Shown: piece after piece, positions 25,697 to 35,653 of the stretch
How positions within the stretch are numbered: position 1 is the stretch's first letter
How the letters are laid out: each line of letters begins with the position of its first letter
Assembly (NCBI RefSeq): GCF_004402485.1
Contig: NZ_SOFG01000004.1
Coordinates: 186,001-250,000, forward strand
DNA: 64,000 nt
Source: Cryobacterium algoricola
GTDB lineage: Bacteria > Actinomycetota > Actinomycetes > Actinomycetales > Microbacteriaceae
Reading direction: 5' to 3'
The notes under the pieces: model-generated
Database searches by the model: none
What the model saw: only the letters and a program-made list of their open reading frames with translations
Told to the model about the DNA's origin: nothing
Position numbers and translations under genes: made by a program

Positions 25697-27790
25697 GTGG
25701 CAGCACTGCAGTGGGATTCGATTGACAACAGGGCGGTAGACACGGCACGCATTCTTGCGGCGGACGCCGTTGAGAAGGTCGGGAACGGCCACCCGGGTAC
25801 GGCGATGAGTCTCGCTCCCGTCGCCTACCTCCTGTTCCAGAAGGTCATGCGCCGCGATCCCACTGACAACGAATGGATCGGTCGCGACCGCTTCATCCTC
25901 TCCGTCGGCCACAGCTCCCTGACCCAGTACGTCCAGCTCTACCTGGGCGGATACGGGCTCGAGCTCGACGACCTCAAGGCGCTCCGCACGTGGGGCTCCA
26001 AGACCCCCGGCCACCCCGAATACGGCCACACCGACGGTGTCGAGATCACGACGGGCCCGCTCGGCCAGGGTCTCGCATCCGCAGTCGGCTTCGCATACGC
26101 GTCGCGCTTCGAACGCGGCCTGTTCGACCCGGAGACCACGGCGGGCGAAAGCCCGTTCGACCACTTCGTCTACGTCATCGCCGGCGACGGCGACCTGCAG
26201 GAGGGCATCACGAGCGAGGCGTCCTCCCTCGCCGGCCACCAGCAGCTCGGCAACCTGATCGCCATCTACGACTCCAACCAGATCTCGATCGAAGACGACA
26301 CCAACATCGCCTTCACCGAAGACGTCGCCGCCCGGTACGAGGCGTACCACTGGCACGTGCAGACCGTCGACTGGAAGAAGACCGGCGTCTACGTCGAAGA
26401 CCTCCACGCCCTCAACGACGCGATCGACGCGGCCAAGGCCGTCACGGACAAGCCCTCGCTGATCATCCTCAAGACGATCATCGGCTGGCCGAGCCCGAAG
26501 AAGCAGAACACCGGCAAGATCCACGGCTCCGCGCTCGGCGCCGCCGAACTCGCCGCCACGAAAGAGGTCCTCGGCTTCGACCCGGCCGAGAGCTTCTTCG
26601 TCGCCCCCGACGTGATCGAGCACACCCGCGAGGCGCTCACCCGCGGCGCAGACGAGCACGCCAGGTGGACGGTGCAGTTCGACGCCTGGGCCGCCGCCAA
26701 CCCCGAACGCAAGGTCCTCCTCGACCGGATCCTGGCCGGCGACCTGCCCGAGGGCGTGGATGCCGCGCTGCCCGTCTTCGAGGCCGGCACCGAGGTCTCC
26801 ACCCGCGCCGCGTCCGGCAAGGTCCTCACCGCGCTCGGCGCCGTCATCCCCGAGCTCTGGGGCGGTTCCGCCGACCTCGCCGAGTCGAACAACACCACCA
26901 TCGGCGGTGCGCGCTCCTTCATCCCGGCCGAGCACTCGACCCACGAGTGGACAGGTACCCCGTACGGTCGCGTCCTGCACTTCGGGATCCGCGAGCACGC
27001 GATGGCCGCGATCCTGAACGGCATCGTGCTGCACGGCAACACCCGCCCCTTCGGCGGTACCTTCCTGATCTTCAGCGACTACATGCGCCCGGCCGTTCGC
27101 CTCGCCGCGCTGATGAAGGCTCCGTCGATCTTCGTCTGGACCCACGACTCCGTCGCCCTCGGCGAGGACGGCCCGACCCACCAGCCGGTCGAGCAGCTCG
27201 CGACTCTCCGCGCCATCCCCGGGCTCGACGTCGTGCGCCCCGGCGACGCGAACGAGGTCTCCTGGGCGTGGAAGACGATCCTCGAGCGCCGCGAAGGCCC
27301 CGCAGGCATCGTCCTCACCCGCCAGAACATCCCCGTGTTCGAACGCGGCGACGGCGACGCGAGCGGCGAGGTCTTCGCCTCCGCCCGCAACGTCGCCAAG
27401 GGTGCGTACATCCTCGCCGAGGCTCCGAACGGTACCCCCGACGTCATCCTGATCGCCACGGGCTCAGAGGTCCAGCTCGCCGTCGACGCCCGTGCGGCGC
27501 TCAAGGCCGAGGGCATCAACGCCCGTGTCGTGTCCGCCCCGAGCCTCGAATGGTTCAAGGAACAGACCGCGGAATACCGCGAATCGGTCCTGCCCGCCGG
27601 GATCACCGCCCGCGTCTCCGTCGAGGCCGGCATCTCGCTGACCTGGGACAGCTACGTCGGCGACCGCGGACGCAGCATCTCGATCGAACACTTCGGCGCC
27701 TCCGCCGACTACAAGACGCTGTTCCGCGAATTCGGAATCACCACGGATGCCGTCGTCGCCGCGGCGAAGGAATCGCTCGCCGAGCACTGA
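25697..27790 (+). CDS. tkt: Transketolase
   Basis: This is a 697-residue enzyme from the GTG at 25697. It shows [12 protein letters not shown] (His32 region), the thiamine diphosphate motif GDGDLQEG followed by [10 protein letters not shown], and the pyrimidine domain [20 protein letters not shown] with catalytic Glu in the FGIREHAM segment. It moves two-carbon units between sugar phosphates in the non-oxidative pentose phosphate pathway. The frame is open to 25568, but the 43 extra residues do not resemble the family, and GAAGGG precedes the GTG. It is the first gene of tkt-tal-pgi-zwf-opcA-pgl. Confidence 0.96.
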   Translation: MAALQWDSIDNRAVDTARILAADAVEKVGNGHPGTAMSLAPVAYLLFQKVMRRDPTDNEWIGRDRFILSVGHSSLTQYVQLYLGGYGLELDDLKALRTWGSKTPGHPEYGHTDGVEITTGPLGQGLASAVGFAYASRFERGLFDPETTAGESPFDHFVYVIAGDGDLQEGITSEASSLAGHQQLGNLIAIYDSNQISIEDDTNIAFTEDVAARYEAYHWHVQTVDWKKTGVYVEDLHALNDAIDAAKAVTDKPSLIILKTIIGWPSPKKQNTGKIHGSALGAAELAATKEVLGFDPAESFFVAPDVIEHTREALTRGADEHARWTVQFDAWAAANPERKVLLDRILAGDLPEGVDAALPVFEAGTEVSTRAASGKVLTALGAVIPELWGGSADLAESNNTTIGGARSFIPAEHSTHEWTGTPYGRVLHFGIREHAMAAILNGIVLHGNTRPFGGTFLIFSDYMRPAVRLAALMKAPSIFVWTHDSVALGEDGPTHQPVEQLATLRAIPGLDVVRPGDANEVSWAWKTILERREGPAGIVLTRQNIPVFERGDGDASGEVFASARNVAKGAYILAEAPNGTPDVILIATGSEVQLAVDARAALKAEGINARVVSAPSLEWFKEQTAEYRESVLPAGITARVSVEAGISLTWDSYVGDRGRSISIEHFGASADYKTLFREFGITTDAVVAAAKESLAEH

Positions 27791-27797
27791 GCCCACC

Positions 27798-27840
27798 GTC
27801 GAGCGGGGAGCCTGCGCCTCGCGCCCGCTCCCCGCTCGAC
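27798..27840 (+). other. Strong intercistronic hairpin between tkt and tal
   Basis: GTCGAGCGGGGAGC (27798-27811) pairs perfectly with 27827-27840 over a 15-nt loop. There is no T tract, so an mRNA-stabilising or partial-termination role is more likely than a full stop, because the cluster continues 46 bp later. Confidence 0.55.
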
Positions 27841-27886
27841 TCCCCCACATACCTCACACCCCACGCATTTCAAGGAGATCATCCCC

Positions 27887-29026
27887 ATGACCGCTACCAC
27901 TCCGCTCGCAGAGCTCTCCGCCGCCGGCGTCAGCATCTGGCTCGACGACCTGTCCCGCCAGCGCATCGCCTCCGGCGGCCTGCAGGACCTCATCGACACC
28001 AAGAACGTCGTCGGCGTCACGACGAACCCGACCATCTTCGCCGGCGCGCTCAGCAAGGGCGAGGCGTACGTCGACCAGGTCGCAGCCCTCGCAGCGGCCG
28101 GCGCCACCGTCCAGGAGGCCGTCTTCGAGATCACCACCGACGACGTCACCGCGGCGAGCGACATCTTCCGTCCCGTCTACGACCGCACGAACGGCGTCGA
28201 CGGCCGCGTCTCGATCGAGGTCGAGCCCGGACTCGCACACGACGCCGCCGGAACCGTCGCCCAGGCCCAGGAGCTGTGGGCCAAGGTCAACCGCCCCAAC
28301 GCCATGATCAAGATCCCCGCGACGATCGAGGGGCTCGAGGCCATCACCGCGACGATCGCCCTCGGCATCAGCGTCAACGTCACCCTGATCTTCAGCCTCC
28401 AGCGACACCGTGAGGTCATCAACGCGTACCTGTCCGGCCTCGAGAAAGCCAAGGCCGCGGGCATCGACCTCAGCACGATCCACTCTGTCGCGTCCTTCTT
28501 CGTCTCCCGCGTCGACACCGAGATCAACCAGCGCCTCGAGGCCATCGGTACCGAGACGGCGATCGCGTTGAAGAGCAAGGCCGGCGTCGCGAACGCACAG
28601 CTGGCGTACGAGGTCTTCCAGCAGGCGTTCTCCACGGAGCGCGCCCTCGGCCTGCTCGCCGCGGGCGCCAACAAGCAGCGTCCGCTCTGGGCGTCGACCG
28701 GCGTCAAGGATGCCGCGCTCCCCGACACCCTCTACGTGACGAACCTCGTCGCGCCCGAGGTCGTCAACACCATGCCGGAGAAGACGCTCGAAGCGACCTT
28801 CGACCACGGCGTGATCCCGGCGGACTCGATCACGGGCGCATACGACGAGGCGAACGCCGTTCTCGACGCTCTGGCGAACGAGGGCGTCTCCTACGTCGAC
28901 GTCACCCAGGTCCTCGAGGCCGAGGGCGTTGCGAAGTTCATCATCTCGTGGAACGAACTCCTCGACACCGTCACCGTTGCCCTGGACGCAGCCAAGAACA
29001 GCGCGGAAGCCACGTCGGCACTGTGA
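27887..29026 (+). CDS. tal: Transaldolase
   Basis: The 379-residue transaldolase is of the long actinobacterial TalB-like type. It has the Schiff-base Lys in AMIKIPAT, the TTNPTIF motif near 45 and [11 protein letters not shown]. It transfers dihydroxyacetone units between sedoheptulose-7-phosphate and glyceraldehyde-3-phosphate. AAGGAG sits 8 nt before the ATG. Its stop overlaps the GTG of pgi (GTGA), so the two are translationally coupled. Confidence 0.95.
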   Translation: MTATTPLAELSAAGVSIWLDDLSRQRIASGGLQDLIDTKNVVGVTTNPTIFAGALSKGEAYVDQVAALAAAGATVQEAVFEITTDDVTAASDIFRPVYDRTNGVDGRVSIEVEPGLAHDAAGTVAQAQELWAKVNRPNAMIKIPATIEGLEAITATIALGISVNVTLIFSLQRHREVINAYLSGLEKAKAAGIDLSTIHSVASFFVSRVDTEINQRLEAIGTETAIALKSKAGVANAQLAYEVFQQAFSTERALGLLAAGANKQRPLWASTGVKDAALPDTLYVTNLVAPEVVNTMPEKTLEATFDHGVIPADSITGAYDEANAVLDALANEGVSYVDVTQVLEAEGVAKFIISWNELLDTVTVALDAAKNSAEATSAL

Positions 29027-30627
29027 GTTTCCGCATCGCGGTGACCGGGGCGGCGGCCGACGCGGCACGCCGCACCGTGCCCACCCTGGTGTCAGACCTG
29101 GTCGCCTCGGGTATCACGGCCCTCGACCCCGCCCTGTGGGGTCCTGAGGCCGAATCCGAGGCGGCGAAGCGACTCGGCTGGACCGAGTCCGTCGCCGTTT
29201 CACGCCCGCTCGTCCCGGAGATCCTCGCTCTCCGGGCGACCCTCGACGAGGCAGGGGTCACCCGGATCGTGCTCGCCGGCATGGGCGGTTCCTCGCTCGC
29301 ACCGGAGGTCATCACCCGCACGGCCGGTGTCGCCCTGACCGTCCTCGACTCGACAGACCCCGGCCAAGTCCTCGCGGCCCTCGGCGACCACCTCGAGGAG
29401 ACGGCGCTCGTCGTCTCCTCGAAGTCCGGGTCCACTGTAGAGACCGACAGTCAGCGTCGCGTGTTCGAGCGCGCCTTCCGGGAAGCGGGCATCGACCCCG
29501 TCGGCCGCATCGTCGTCGTGACCGATCCCGGATCCCCGCTCGACGCATCCGCTCGCGCCGCCGGGTACCACGTCTTCAACGCGGACCCGACCGTCGGAGG
29601 ACGGTTCTCCGTGCTCACCGCGTTCGGGCTCGTCCCCTCCGGCCTCGCCGGCGTCGACATCGATGAGCTGCTCGACGAGGCCGAGGCCATGGCGCTCGCC
29701 GTCGCCGTCGATAGCCCCGAGAACCCCGGGCTGATCCTCGGCGCCGCGATCGCTGCGACGGTGCCCCGGCGCGACAAGCTTGCTCTCGTCTCCGACGGCA
29801 CCCATATCCTCGGGTTCCCCGACTGGGCCGAACAGCTCATCGCGGAGTCGACGGGCAAGATCGGCACCGGCATCCTTCCCGTCGTTCTCGACGTCGATGC
29901 CCCCGAACTCACCGAGAACCTCCCGGACCTGCAGGTTCTGCGCCTCGTCGACGACGCGGGCACCACGATCTTCCCCACGGACGGCACCGATGAGATCCGC
30001 GTGAGCGGCACTCTGGGCGCACAGTTCCTGGTCTGGGAATACGCGACCGTCGTCGCCGGACGGCTGCTGGGGATCAACCCCTTCGATCAGCCGGACGTGG
30101 AAGCCGCGAAGATCGCCACCCGCGCACTTCTCGACGCCCGGCCGGAGCCGGCACCCGCAGCGTTCATCTCCGACGGCATCGAGGTGCGCGGCACCGCACA
30201 CGTCATCGGCGCGGCGAGCGACCTCGCCTCGGCAATCGACGCCCTCCTCGAGGAACTCGGACCCGACGGGTACGTCTCCGTCCAGGCGTACGTCGACCGC
30301 CTCCAACTGCCGCAGCTCGCCGGTGTCCGTGACCTGGTCGCACAGCTCTCCAAGCGCCCCGTCACGTTCGGCTGGGGCCCCCGCTTCCTGCACTCGACCG
30401 GCCAGCTCCACAAGGGCGGCCGGCCGTCCGGTGTCTTCCTGCAGATCCTCGCGACTCCGCAGGAGGACCTCTCGATTCAGGATCGTCCGTTCACCTTCGG
30501 CGAACTGATCCAGGCACAGGCCAGCGGCGACGCGAGCGTGCTCGCCGAGCACGGCCGTCCGGTGCTCACCCTGACCCTCACCGACCCGACGGCGAACATC
30601 GCCGCCCTGTTCGGCGCCCTGAAATAG
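29023..30627 (+). CDS. pgi: Glucose-6-phosphate isomerase
   Basis: The 534-residue protein has a SIS-type sugar isomerase fold: [11 protein letters not shown] phosphate-binding loop, SKSGSTVET, and a C-terminal [10 protein letters not shown] segment with the catalytic His and Lys region. It interconverts glucose-6-phosphate and fructose-6-phosphate, linking glycolysis with the pentose phosphate cluster. This is the divergent actinobacterial type placed between tal and zwf. The frame extends to 28948 inside tal, but the GTG at 29023 overlaps the tal stop and begins the conserved sequence. A UUCG hairpin follows. Confidence 0.9.
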   Translation: MSFRIAVTGAAADAARRTVPTLVSDLVASGITALDPALWGPEAESEAAKRLGWTESVAVSRPLVPEILALRATLDEAGVTRIVLAGMGGSSLAPEVITRTAGVALTVLDSTDPGQVLAALGDHLEETALVVSSKSGSTVETDSQRRVFERAFREAGIDPVGRIVVVTDPGSPLDASARAAGYHVFNADPTVGGRFSVLTAFGLVPSGLAGVDIDELLDEAEAMALAVAVDSPENPGLILGAAIAATVPRRDKLALVSDGTHILGFPDWAEQLIAESTGKIGTGILPVVLDVDAPELTENLPDLQVLRLVDDAGTTIFPTDGTDEIRVSGTLGAQFLVWEYATVVAGRLLGINPFDQPDVEAAKIATRALLDARPEPAPAAFISDGIEVRGTAHVIGAASDLASAIDALLEELGPDGYVSVQAYVDRLQLPQLAGVRDLVAQLSKRPVTFGWGPRFLHSTGQLHKGGRPSGVFLQILATPQEDLSIQDRPFTFGELIQAQASGDASVLAEHGRPVLTLTLTDPTANIAALFGALK

Positions 30628-30644
30628 AAGTCATCCCCTGCTGC

Positions 30645-30666
30645 GGGGCCCGCTTCGGCGGGCCTC
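30645..30666 (+). terminator. UUCG-capped hairpin between pgi and zwf
   Basis: A 9-bp stem (GGGGCCCGC at 30645-30653 with 30658-30666, one GU pair) is closed by a TTCG tetraloop 17 bp after the pgi stop. There is no T tract. It may lower expression of zwf-opcA-pgl or protect the upstream mRNA. Confidence 0.55.
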
Positions 30667-30688
30667 ATCGCCACTGAAAAGGAGTTGC

Positions 30689-32230
30689 ATGTCCCCGGTG
30701 GAAATCACCCCGGAGTTCAATCCGTTACGGTCGTCCTCCGATTACCGTCTGAATCGCATCGCGGGGCCCTCGAGCCTTGTGATCTTCGGCGTAACCGGCG
30801 ACCTGTCCCGGAAAAAACTCATGCCCGCGGTCTACGACCTCGCCAACCGCGGTCTCCTTCCGCCCGGCTTCGCCCTCGTCGGCTTCGCGAGGCGCGACTG
30901 GGACGACGAAGACTTCTCGAAGGTCGTCCACGACTCGGTCAAGCAATATGCGCGTACCGAGTTCAACGAAGATGTCTGGGCGCAGCTCTCGGAGGGCATC
31001 CGCTTCGTACAGGGCACCTTCGACGACGACGATTCCTTCGAACGACTCAAGGACACCATCGCAGACCTCGACCGTGAGCGCGGCACGATGGGCAACCACG
31101 CGTTCTACCTGTCGATCCCGCCGAAGGCGTTCCCTCAGGTCGTCGGGCAGTTGCGGCGGTCCGGCCTCGCCGAGCAGAAGGACGGCCAGTGGCGTCGTGT
31201 CGTCATCGAGAAGCCATTCGGCAGCGACCTGAAGACCGCCCGTGAACTCAACGACGTCGTCGAATCCGTGTTCCCGCCCGACTCCGTGTTCCGGATCGAC
31301 CACTACCTGGGCAAGGAGACGGTGCAGAACATTCTCGCGCTGCGCTTCGCGAACCAGCTCTACGAACCGATCTGGAACTCGAACAATGTCGACCATGTGC
31401 AGATCACCATGGCGGAAGACATCGGTGTCGGAGGACGCGCCGGCTACTACGACGGGATCGGCGCCGCACGGGACGTCATCCAGAACCACCTCCTGCAGCT
31501 CCTCGCCCTCACGGCCATGGAGGAGCCCATTTCCTTCGACGCGGCAGACCTGCGCACCGAGAAGGAGAAGGTCCTCGCCTCGGTCCGGCTTCCGGACAAC
31601 CTCGCGACCGGAACCGCCCGCGGCCAGTACGCCGGCGGCTGGCAGGGCGGCGAGAAGGTACTCGGATTCCTCGAAGAAGACGGCATGGACCCCGAGTCGC
31701 TCACCGAGACCTACGCGGCACTCCGCCTCACCATCGAGACGCGCCGCTGGTCCGGCGTTCCGTTCTACCTGCGCGCGGGCAAGCGCCTCGGCCGCAGGGT
31801 GACCGAGATCGCCGTCGTGTTCAAGCGCGCCCCCCAGCATCTGTTCGCGAAGGAGAACACGGCAGCGCTCGGCGCGAACGCGCTCGTGATCCGGGTGCAG
31901 CCGGACGAAGGCGTCACGATCCGTTTCGGCTCCAAGGTTCCCGGTGTCGGCATGCAGGTGCGCGACGTCACGATGGACTTCGGTTACGGCCACGCGTTCA
32001 CCGAGGCGAGCCCGGAGGCGTACGAGAGGTTGATCCTCGACGTCCTCCTCGGTGACCCACCCTTGTTCCCTCGTCACGAGGAAGTCGAACTCTCGTGGAA
32101 GATTCTCGACCCGGTCGAGAAGTACTGGTCAGAGCAGGGCCAGCCCGAACAGTACCGCCCCGGAACGTGGGGCCCCTCGTCCGCGGACGAGCTTTTGGCC
32201 AGGGATGGCCGTCAATGGAGGCGCCCATGA
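30689..32230 (+). CDS. zwf: Glucose-6-phosphate 1-dehydrogenase
   Basis: The 513-residue enzyme has the cofactor motif GVTGDLS (34-40), the substrate motif RIDHYLGKE with the catalytic His, and EKPFGSDL. It oxidises glucose-6-phosphate to 6-phosphogluconolactone, producing NADPH and opening the oxidative pentose phosphate pathway. AAAGGAG lies upstream of the ATG. The stop overlaps the opcA ATG (ATGA), matching the partnership of Zwf with OpcA in actinobacteria. Confidence 0.97.
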   Translation: MSPVEITPEFNPLRSSSDYRLNRIAGPSSLVIFGVTGDLSRKKLMPAVYDLANRGLLPPGFALVGFARRDWDDEDFSKVVHDSVKQYARTEFNEDVWAQLSEGIRFVQGTFDDDDSFERLKDTIADLDRERGTMGNHAFYLSIPPKAFPQVVGQLRRSGLAEQKDGQWRRVVIEKPFGSDLKTARELNDVVESVFPPDSVFRIDHYLGKETVQNILALRFANQLYEPIWNSNNVDHVQITMAEDIGVGGRAGYYDGIGAARDVIQNHLLQLLALTAMEEPISFDAADLRTEKEKVLASVRLPDNLATGTARGQYAGGWQGGEKVLGFLEEDGMDPESLTETYAALRLTIETRRWSGVPFYLRAGKRLGRRVTEIAVVFKRAPQHLFAKENTAALGANALVIRVQPDEGVTIRFGSKVPGVGMQVRDVTMDFGYGHAFTEASPEAYERLILDVLLGDPPLFPRHEEVELSWKILDPVEKYWSEQGQPEQYRPGTWGPSSADELLARDGRQWRRP

Positions 32231-33192
32231 TCGTCGATATGCCAGACACGAACACCTCGAAGATCTCGAAGGCCCTGGTCCGCATCCGGGAAGAGGGCGG
32301 CGCCGTCGCCCTCGGTCGGGTCCTGACCCTGATCATCGCGTCGACCATGGGACGTGAGGAGGAGGCCATCGAGGCCGCCAACGACGCGTCCCGTGAACAT
32401 CCGATGCGCGTCATCGTGGTCTCCACCCAGGAGGCAACCGAATCGAAGACCCCGGTCGACGCCAAGGTCGACGCGGAGATCCGCGTCGGCGGCGACGCCG
32501 GGGCGAGCGAAGTCATCGTGCTGCGCGCGTACGGCGATGCCGCGAGCGACCCCGAGAGCCTCGTCACCGGCCTCCTGCTGCCCGACGCCCCCGTCGTCAC
32601 GTGGTGGCCGGGAGTCGCCCCCGTCGTTCCGGCGGATTCTCCGCTCGGACGCCTCGCCTACCGGCGGATCACGGATTCCTCCGCCCAGCCGGACCCGCAG
32701 GCCGCCCTGCACCGACTGTGCTCCTCGTACCGCCCCGGTGACACCGACTTCGCCTGGACCCGCCTGACACTCTGGCGTGCACAGCTCGCGGCCGTTCTCG
32801 ACCAGCCGCCGTACGAGGCCGTCACGGCCGTCCAGGTCTCCGGCGCGGCCGACTCCCCCTCGACGACGCTGCTCGCCGCCTGGCTGCAGCTCCAGCTCGC
32901 CGTGGACGTCGACTACGAGTTCACCGGTGGAGCAAAAGCGACCGGAATCCACGGAGTGCACTTCACCCGGGCCTCCGGTGTCATCTCACTGGAACGGGAA
33001 CTGCCGGGCATCGCAACCCTCACCCAGCCCGGCCAGCCCGTTCAGGACCTCACCCTCAAGCGCCGCAGCCTCCGGGATTGCCTCAGCGACGAGCTCCGTC
33101 GGCTCGACCCCGACGAGTTGTATGGTGAAGTGATCACCCGCGGACTGCCGAACCTGGACGCGGTTGCCGAAACAACCGGAGGACGACCGTGA
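32227..33192 (+). CDS. opcA: Glucose-6-phosphate dehydrogenase assembly protein OpcA
   Basis: The 321-residue protein starts MIVDMPDTNTSKISKALVRIREEGG and has the OpcA-typical VTWWPG and LTLWRAQLAAVLDQPPYE segments. In actinobacteria and cyanobacteria OpcA is needed for full activity or assembly of Zwf. The frame runs upstream to 32095, but the ATG at 32227 overlaps the zwf stop by 4 bp and gives the family start. Its own stop overlaps the pgl start (GTGA). Confidence 0.95.
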   Translation: MIVDMPDTNTSKISKALVRIREEGGAVALGRVLTLIIASTMGREEEAIEAANDASREHPMRVIVVSTQEATESKTPVDAKVDAEIRVGGDAGASEVIVLRAYGDAASDPESLVTGLLLPDAPVVTWWPGVAPVVPADSPLGRLAYRRITDSSAQPDPQAALHRLCSSYRPGDTDFAWTRLTLWRAQLAAVLDQPPYEAVTAVQVSGAADSPSTTLLAAWLQLQLAVDVDYEFTGGAKATGIHGVHFTRASGVISLERELPGIATLTQPGQPVQDLTLKRRSLRDCLSDELRRLDPDELYGEVITRGLPNLDAVAETTGGRP

Positions 33193-33959
33193 CCCACGAA
33201 CGACGCGTACTAGTGCATTCCGACCGCGCGGCTCTCGCCGCATCGGTCGCGGCGCGATTCATCACGACCGCGGTCGACCTCCTGCACGAGGAGGGCGACA
33301 TCCATGTCGTCCTCACCGGGGGCAGCGTCGCGACAGAGGTTCTCGACGCGGTCAACGCCTCCGCGGCCAGGGACACCGTCGACTGGGAACACGTGAACTT
33401 CTGGTGGGGCGACGAACGCTGGTTGCCGCACTCCGACCCGGAGCGCAACGAACTCCAGGCCCGAACCGCACTCCTCGACCACCTCGACATCCCCGCCGAG
33501 AACATCCACCCGTTCGCGTCCTCCGACGGGCCGCTCGACCTGGACGCGGCCGCAGCTGCCTATGCTGACGAACTCGAGGCTGCGTCGAACGACGGCACGG
33601 TCCTGCCGCGCTTCGACATCACCTTCCTCGGCGTCGGCCCGGACGGGCACATCGCCTCCCTGTTCCCGCACCTGCCGGGTATCCGCGAGGACACCGCGAG
33701 CGTGCTCACGGTGCGCAACTCGCCCAAGCCTCCCGCTGAACGGCTCACCCTGAGCCGCCCCGCCCTGAACTCGTCACGCTGCATCTGGCTGGTCCTCGCG
33801 GGCCCGGACAAGGCATCCGCCCTCGGGCTCGCACTCGCGGGCGCGAGCAGGGACGAGGTGCCGGTCGCCGGCATCAAGGGACGCCGCTACACGAACTTCT
33901 TCGTGGACCAGGAAGCGGCCGCCGAGGTGCCGGAGAGCCTCACGGCGTCCTCGTTCTGA
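33189..33959 (+). CDS. pgl: 6-phosphogluconolactonase
   Basis: The 256-residue DevB/Pgl-type lactonase has TGGSVATEVL, NFWWGDERWLP and GVGPDGHIASLFPH. It hydrolyses the product of Zwf to 6-phosphogluconate. It is the last gene of the pentose phosphate cluster, translationally coupled to opcA, and is followed by a strong terminator shared with the convergent rbpA gene. Confidence 0.95.
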   Translation: MTHERRVLVHSDRAALAASVAARFITTAVDLLHEEGDIHVVLTGGSVATEVLDAVNASAARDTVDWEHVNFWWGDERWLPHSDPERNELQARTALLDHLDIPAENIHPFASSDGPLDLDAAAAAYADELEAASNDGTVLPRFDITFLGVGPDGHIASLFPHLPGIREDTASVLTVRNSPKPPAERLTLSRPALNSSRCIWLVLAGPDKASALGLALAGASRDEVPVAGIKGRRYTNFFVDQEAAAEVPESLTASSF

Positions 33960-33972
33960 CACCGTTCGCACG

Positions 33973-34006
33973 CGAAAAAGCCCCGACCGAGGTCGGGGCT
34001 TTTTCG
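33973..34006. terminator. Bidirectional intrinsic terminator between pgl and rbpA
   Basis: A 16-bp perfect stem (CGAAAAAGCCCCGACC at 33973-33988, complement at 33991-34006) has A/T tracts on both flanks, the classical form for convergent genes. Confidence 0.92.
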
Positions 34007-34031
34007 TGTCCGGTGGACGAATGGACCGGAG

Positions 34032-34400
34032 CTAGTTGGTGGCCGACAGTTTGCCGCGGCGAATGCGCAACTGCAGCAGTGCTTCCTCGAGAAGCGAGTC
34101 GGCTTCCTCCTCCGTGCGGCGTTCCTTCACATAGGCGAGGTGCGTCTTGTACGGCTCGAGCTTGATCACAGACGGCGGGTTCTCCTTGTCGCGGCCGGCC
34201 GGCAGCCCGGAGGACGGGCAGTCGATCGTTTCGGGAATCTCGTCATCGGGCAGGTTGGCCGCGAAGTATCGGACAGTCTCGTTGCCGAGAGCGTCCCAGT
34301 AGGAGACGCGGATCCGGTCCGCCTGGAAACCACGGTCCTGCTCCCCCATGGGGCCGGCTCCGACCCTGGATCCACGAATTGCGCTGCCACCAGATGCCAT
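34032..34400 (-). CDS. rbpA: RNA polymerase-binding protein RbpA
   Basis: The 122-residue actinobacterial RbpA has an N-terminal GSAIRGSRVGAG segment, a beta-rich core (YWDALGNETVRYFAAN), a basic linker with KLEPYKTHLAYVKERR and a C-terminal sigma-interaction helix (EEADSLLEEALLQLRIRRGK). It stabilises the holoenzyme with primary sigma factors and promoter opening. Only one Cys is present, so no zinc site is expected. The ATG at 34400 has GGAGGA upstream; the frame stays open to 34526 without support. secG lies upstream on the same strand. Confidence 0.95.
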   Translation of the reverse strand: MASGGSAIRGSRVGAGPMGEQDRGFQADRIRVSYWDALGNETVRYFAANLPDDEIPETIDCPSSGLPAGRDKENPPSVIKLEPYKTHLAYVKERRTEEEADSLLEEALLQLRIRRGKLSATN

Positions 34401-34477
34401 TGTGTTCCTCCATGAAAGGCGATTGTGCTTGCGGCCGCACGGCCACGATTGTGGGAAAAGCGAAGGGGTGTGAGGGG

Positions 34478-34729
34478 TTACAGCGCCGTGTCGAACTTGG
34501 TGATGAGCCCCAGGACGACGATGCACGCGATCCAGAGCACGGCGAGGATCACGGTGATGCGATTGAGGTTTCGTTCCGCGACGCCGGAGGCACCGAGGTT
34601 CGAGGTGACGCCACCGCCGAACATGTCGGACAGGCCGCCACCGCGGCCCTTGTGCAGAAGGATGAGCATGGTGAGCAGGAGGCTCGTCAGTCCGAGGACA
34701 ACCTGCAACACGACCTGGAGAATCTGCAC
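34478..34729 (-). CDS. secG: Preprotein translocase subunit SecG
   Basis: From the GTG at 34729 this is 83 residues with two membrane helices (about 2-25 and 60-80) joined by the KGRGGGLSDMFGGG loop, the SecG hallmark. It is part of the SecYEG channel. A longer start at 34762 is possible, but GAAAGG at good spacing favours the GTG. It follows tpiA on the same strand, the conserved gap-pgk-tpiA-secG order, separated by a hairpin. Confidence 0.93.
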   Translation of the reverse strand: MQILQVVLQVVLGLTSLLLTMLILLHKGRGGGLSDMFGGGVTSNLGASGVAERNLNRITVILAVLWIACIVVLGLITKFDTAL

Positions 34730-34796
34730 GCGAAACCTTTCAGAATGGTGGAGTTTCTCCACCGGGATCAGTGATCATCATAGCCTGACTGACGAA

Positions 34797-34831
34797 CCAG
34801 CCCGCCTCCCCTGGTCGGGGTGGCGGGCTGG
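34797..34831 (-). terminator. Hairpin between tpiA and secG
   Basis: CCAGCCCGCC (34797-34806) pairs with 34822-34831, with four further inner pairs. There is no long T tract. It probably partly separates glycolytic gene expression from secG. Confidence 0.55.
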
Positions 34832-34858
34832 AGCGGTCATATCAGGTGGAACTTCGGG

Positions 34859-35653
34859 CTAGACGCCCACGTGCTTCTGGAATCGGACGATGCTCGAGAA
34901 CTCGTCGATGTCCAGGCTTGCTCCGCCGACGAGCGCTCCGTCGACGTTGGGCTCGCGCATGTAGCCCGCGATGTTGACGCCCTTCACGGAACCGCCGTAG
35001 AGGATGCGGGTCTTGTCGGCCACATCCTGTCCGAGGGTTTCGCTGAGGACCAGGCGCAGCTGGGCTGCGACCTGCTCGGCCTGCTCAGGCGTTGCCGCCT
35101 GGCCGGATCCGATGGCCCACACGGGCTCGTATGCGACCACGATGTCCGCCGCACTGTCGATGCCGGACAGTGCAGTGCGCAGCTGGGCGACGGGAACGGC
35201 GCTCGGACCATGCAGTTCCAGGTCCGCGGCGGTCTCGCCGACGCAGATGATCGGAACGAGGCCGTGCTTGACAGCGGCGGTGACCTTGGCGGCCACCTCC
35301 TCGTCGTTCTCCCCGTGCAGCGTGCGACGCTCGGAGTGCCCGATGAGCACGTACGTGCACTCGAGCTGGGCGAGGAACGCACCGGAGATCTCACCCGTGA
35401 AGGCGCCGGAATCGTGAGCGGAGACATCCTGTGCGCCGAAGACGACGGGCAGCTTGTCGGCCGACACCAGGGTCTGTACGGAGCGAAGGTCGGTGAACGG
35501 CGGGAACACCGCAACCTCGACGGCCGCGAAGTCGTGCTTCGCGTCCTTGAGGTTCCAGGCGAGCTTCTGCACGAACGCGATGGCCTGGAGGTGGTCCAGG
35601 TTCATCTTCCAATTGCCTGCAATCAGCGGGGTGCGCTGAGTGTTTACTGCCAT
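34859..35653 (-). CDS. tpiA: Triosephosphate isomerase
   Basis: The 264-residue TIM barrel has GNWKMNLDHLQA with catalytic Lys, IGHSERRTLHGE with catalytic His, and AYEPVWAIGSGQAAT with catalytic Glu. It interconverts dihydroxyacetone phosphate and glyceraldehyde-3-phosphate. Its start overlaps the pgk 3' end by 10 bp, so expression is coupled within gap-pgk-tpiA. Confidence 0.97.
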   Translation of the reverse strand: MAVNTQRTPLIAGNWKMNLDHLQAIAFVQKLAWNLKDAKHDFAAVEVAVFPPFTDLRSVQTLVSADKLPVVFGAQDVSAHDSGAFTGEISGAFLAQLECTYVLIGHSERRTLHGENDEEVAAKVTAAVKHGLVPIICVGETAADLELHGPSAVPVAQLRTALSGIDSAADIVVAYEPVWAIGSGQAATPEQAEQVAAQLRLVLSETLGQDVADKTRILYGGSVKGVNIAGYMREPNVDGALVGGASLDIDEFSSIVRFQKHVGV

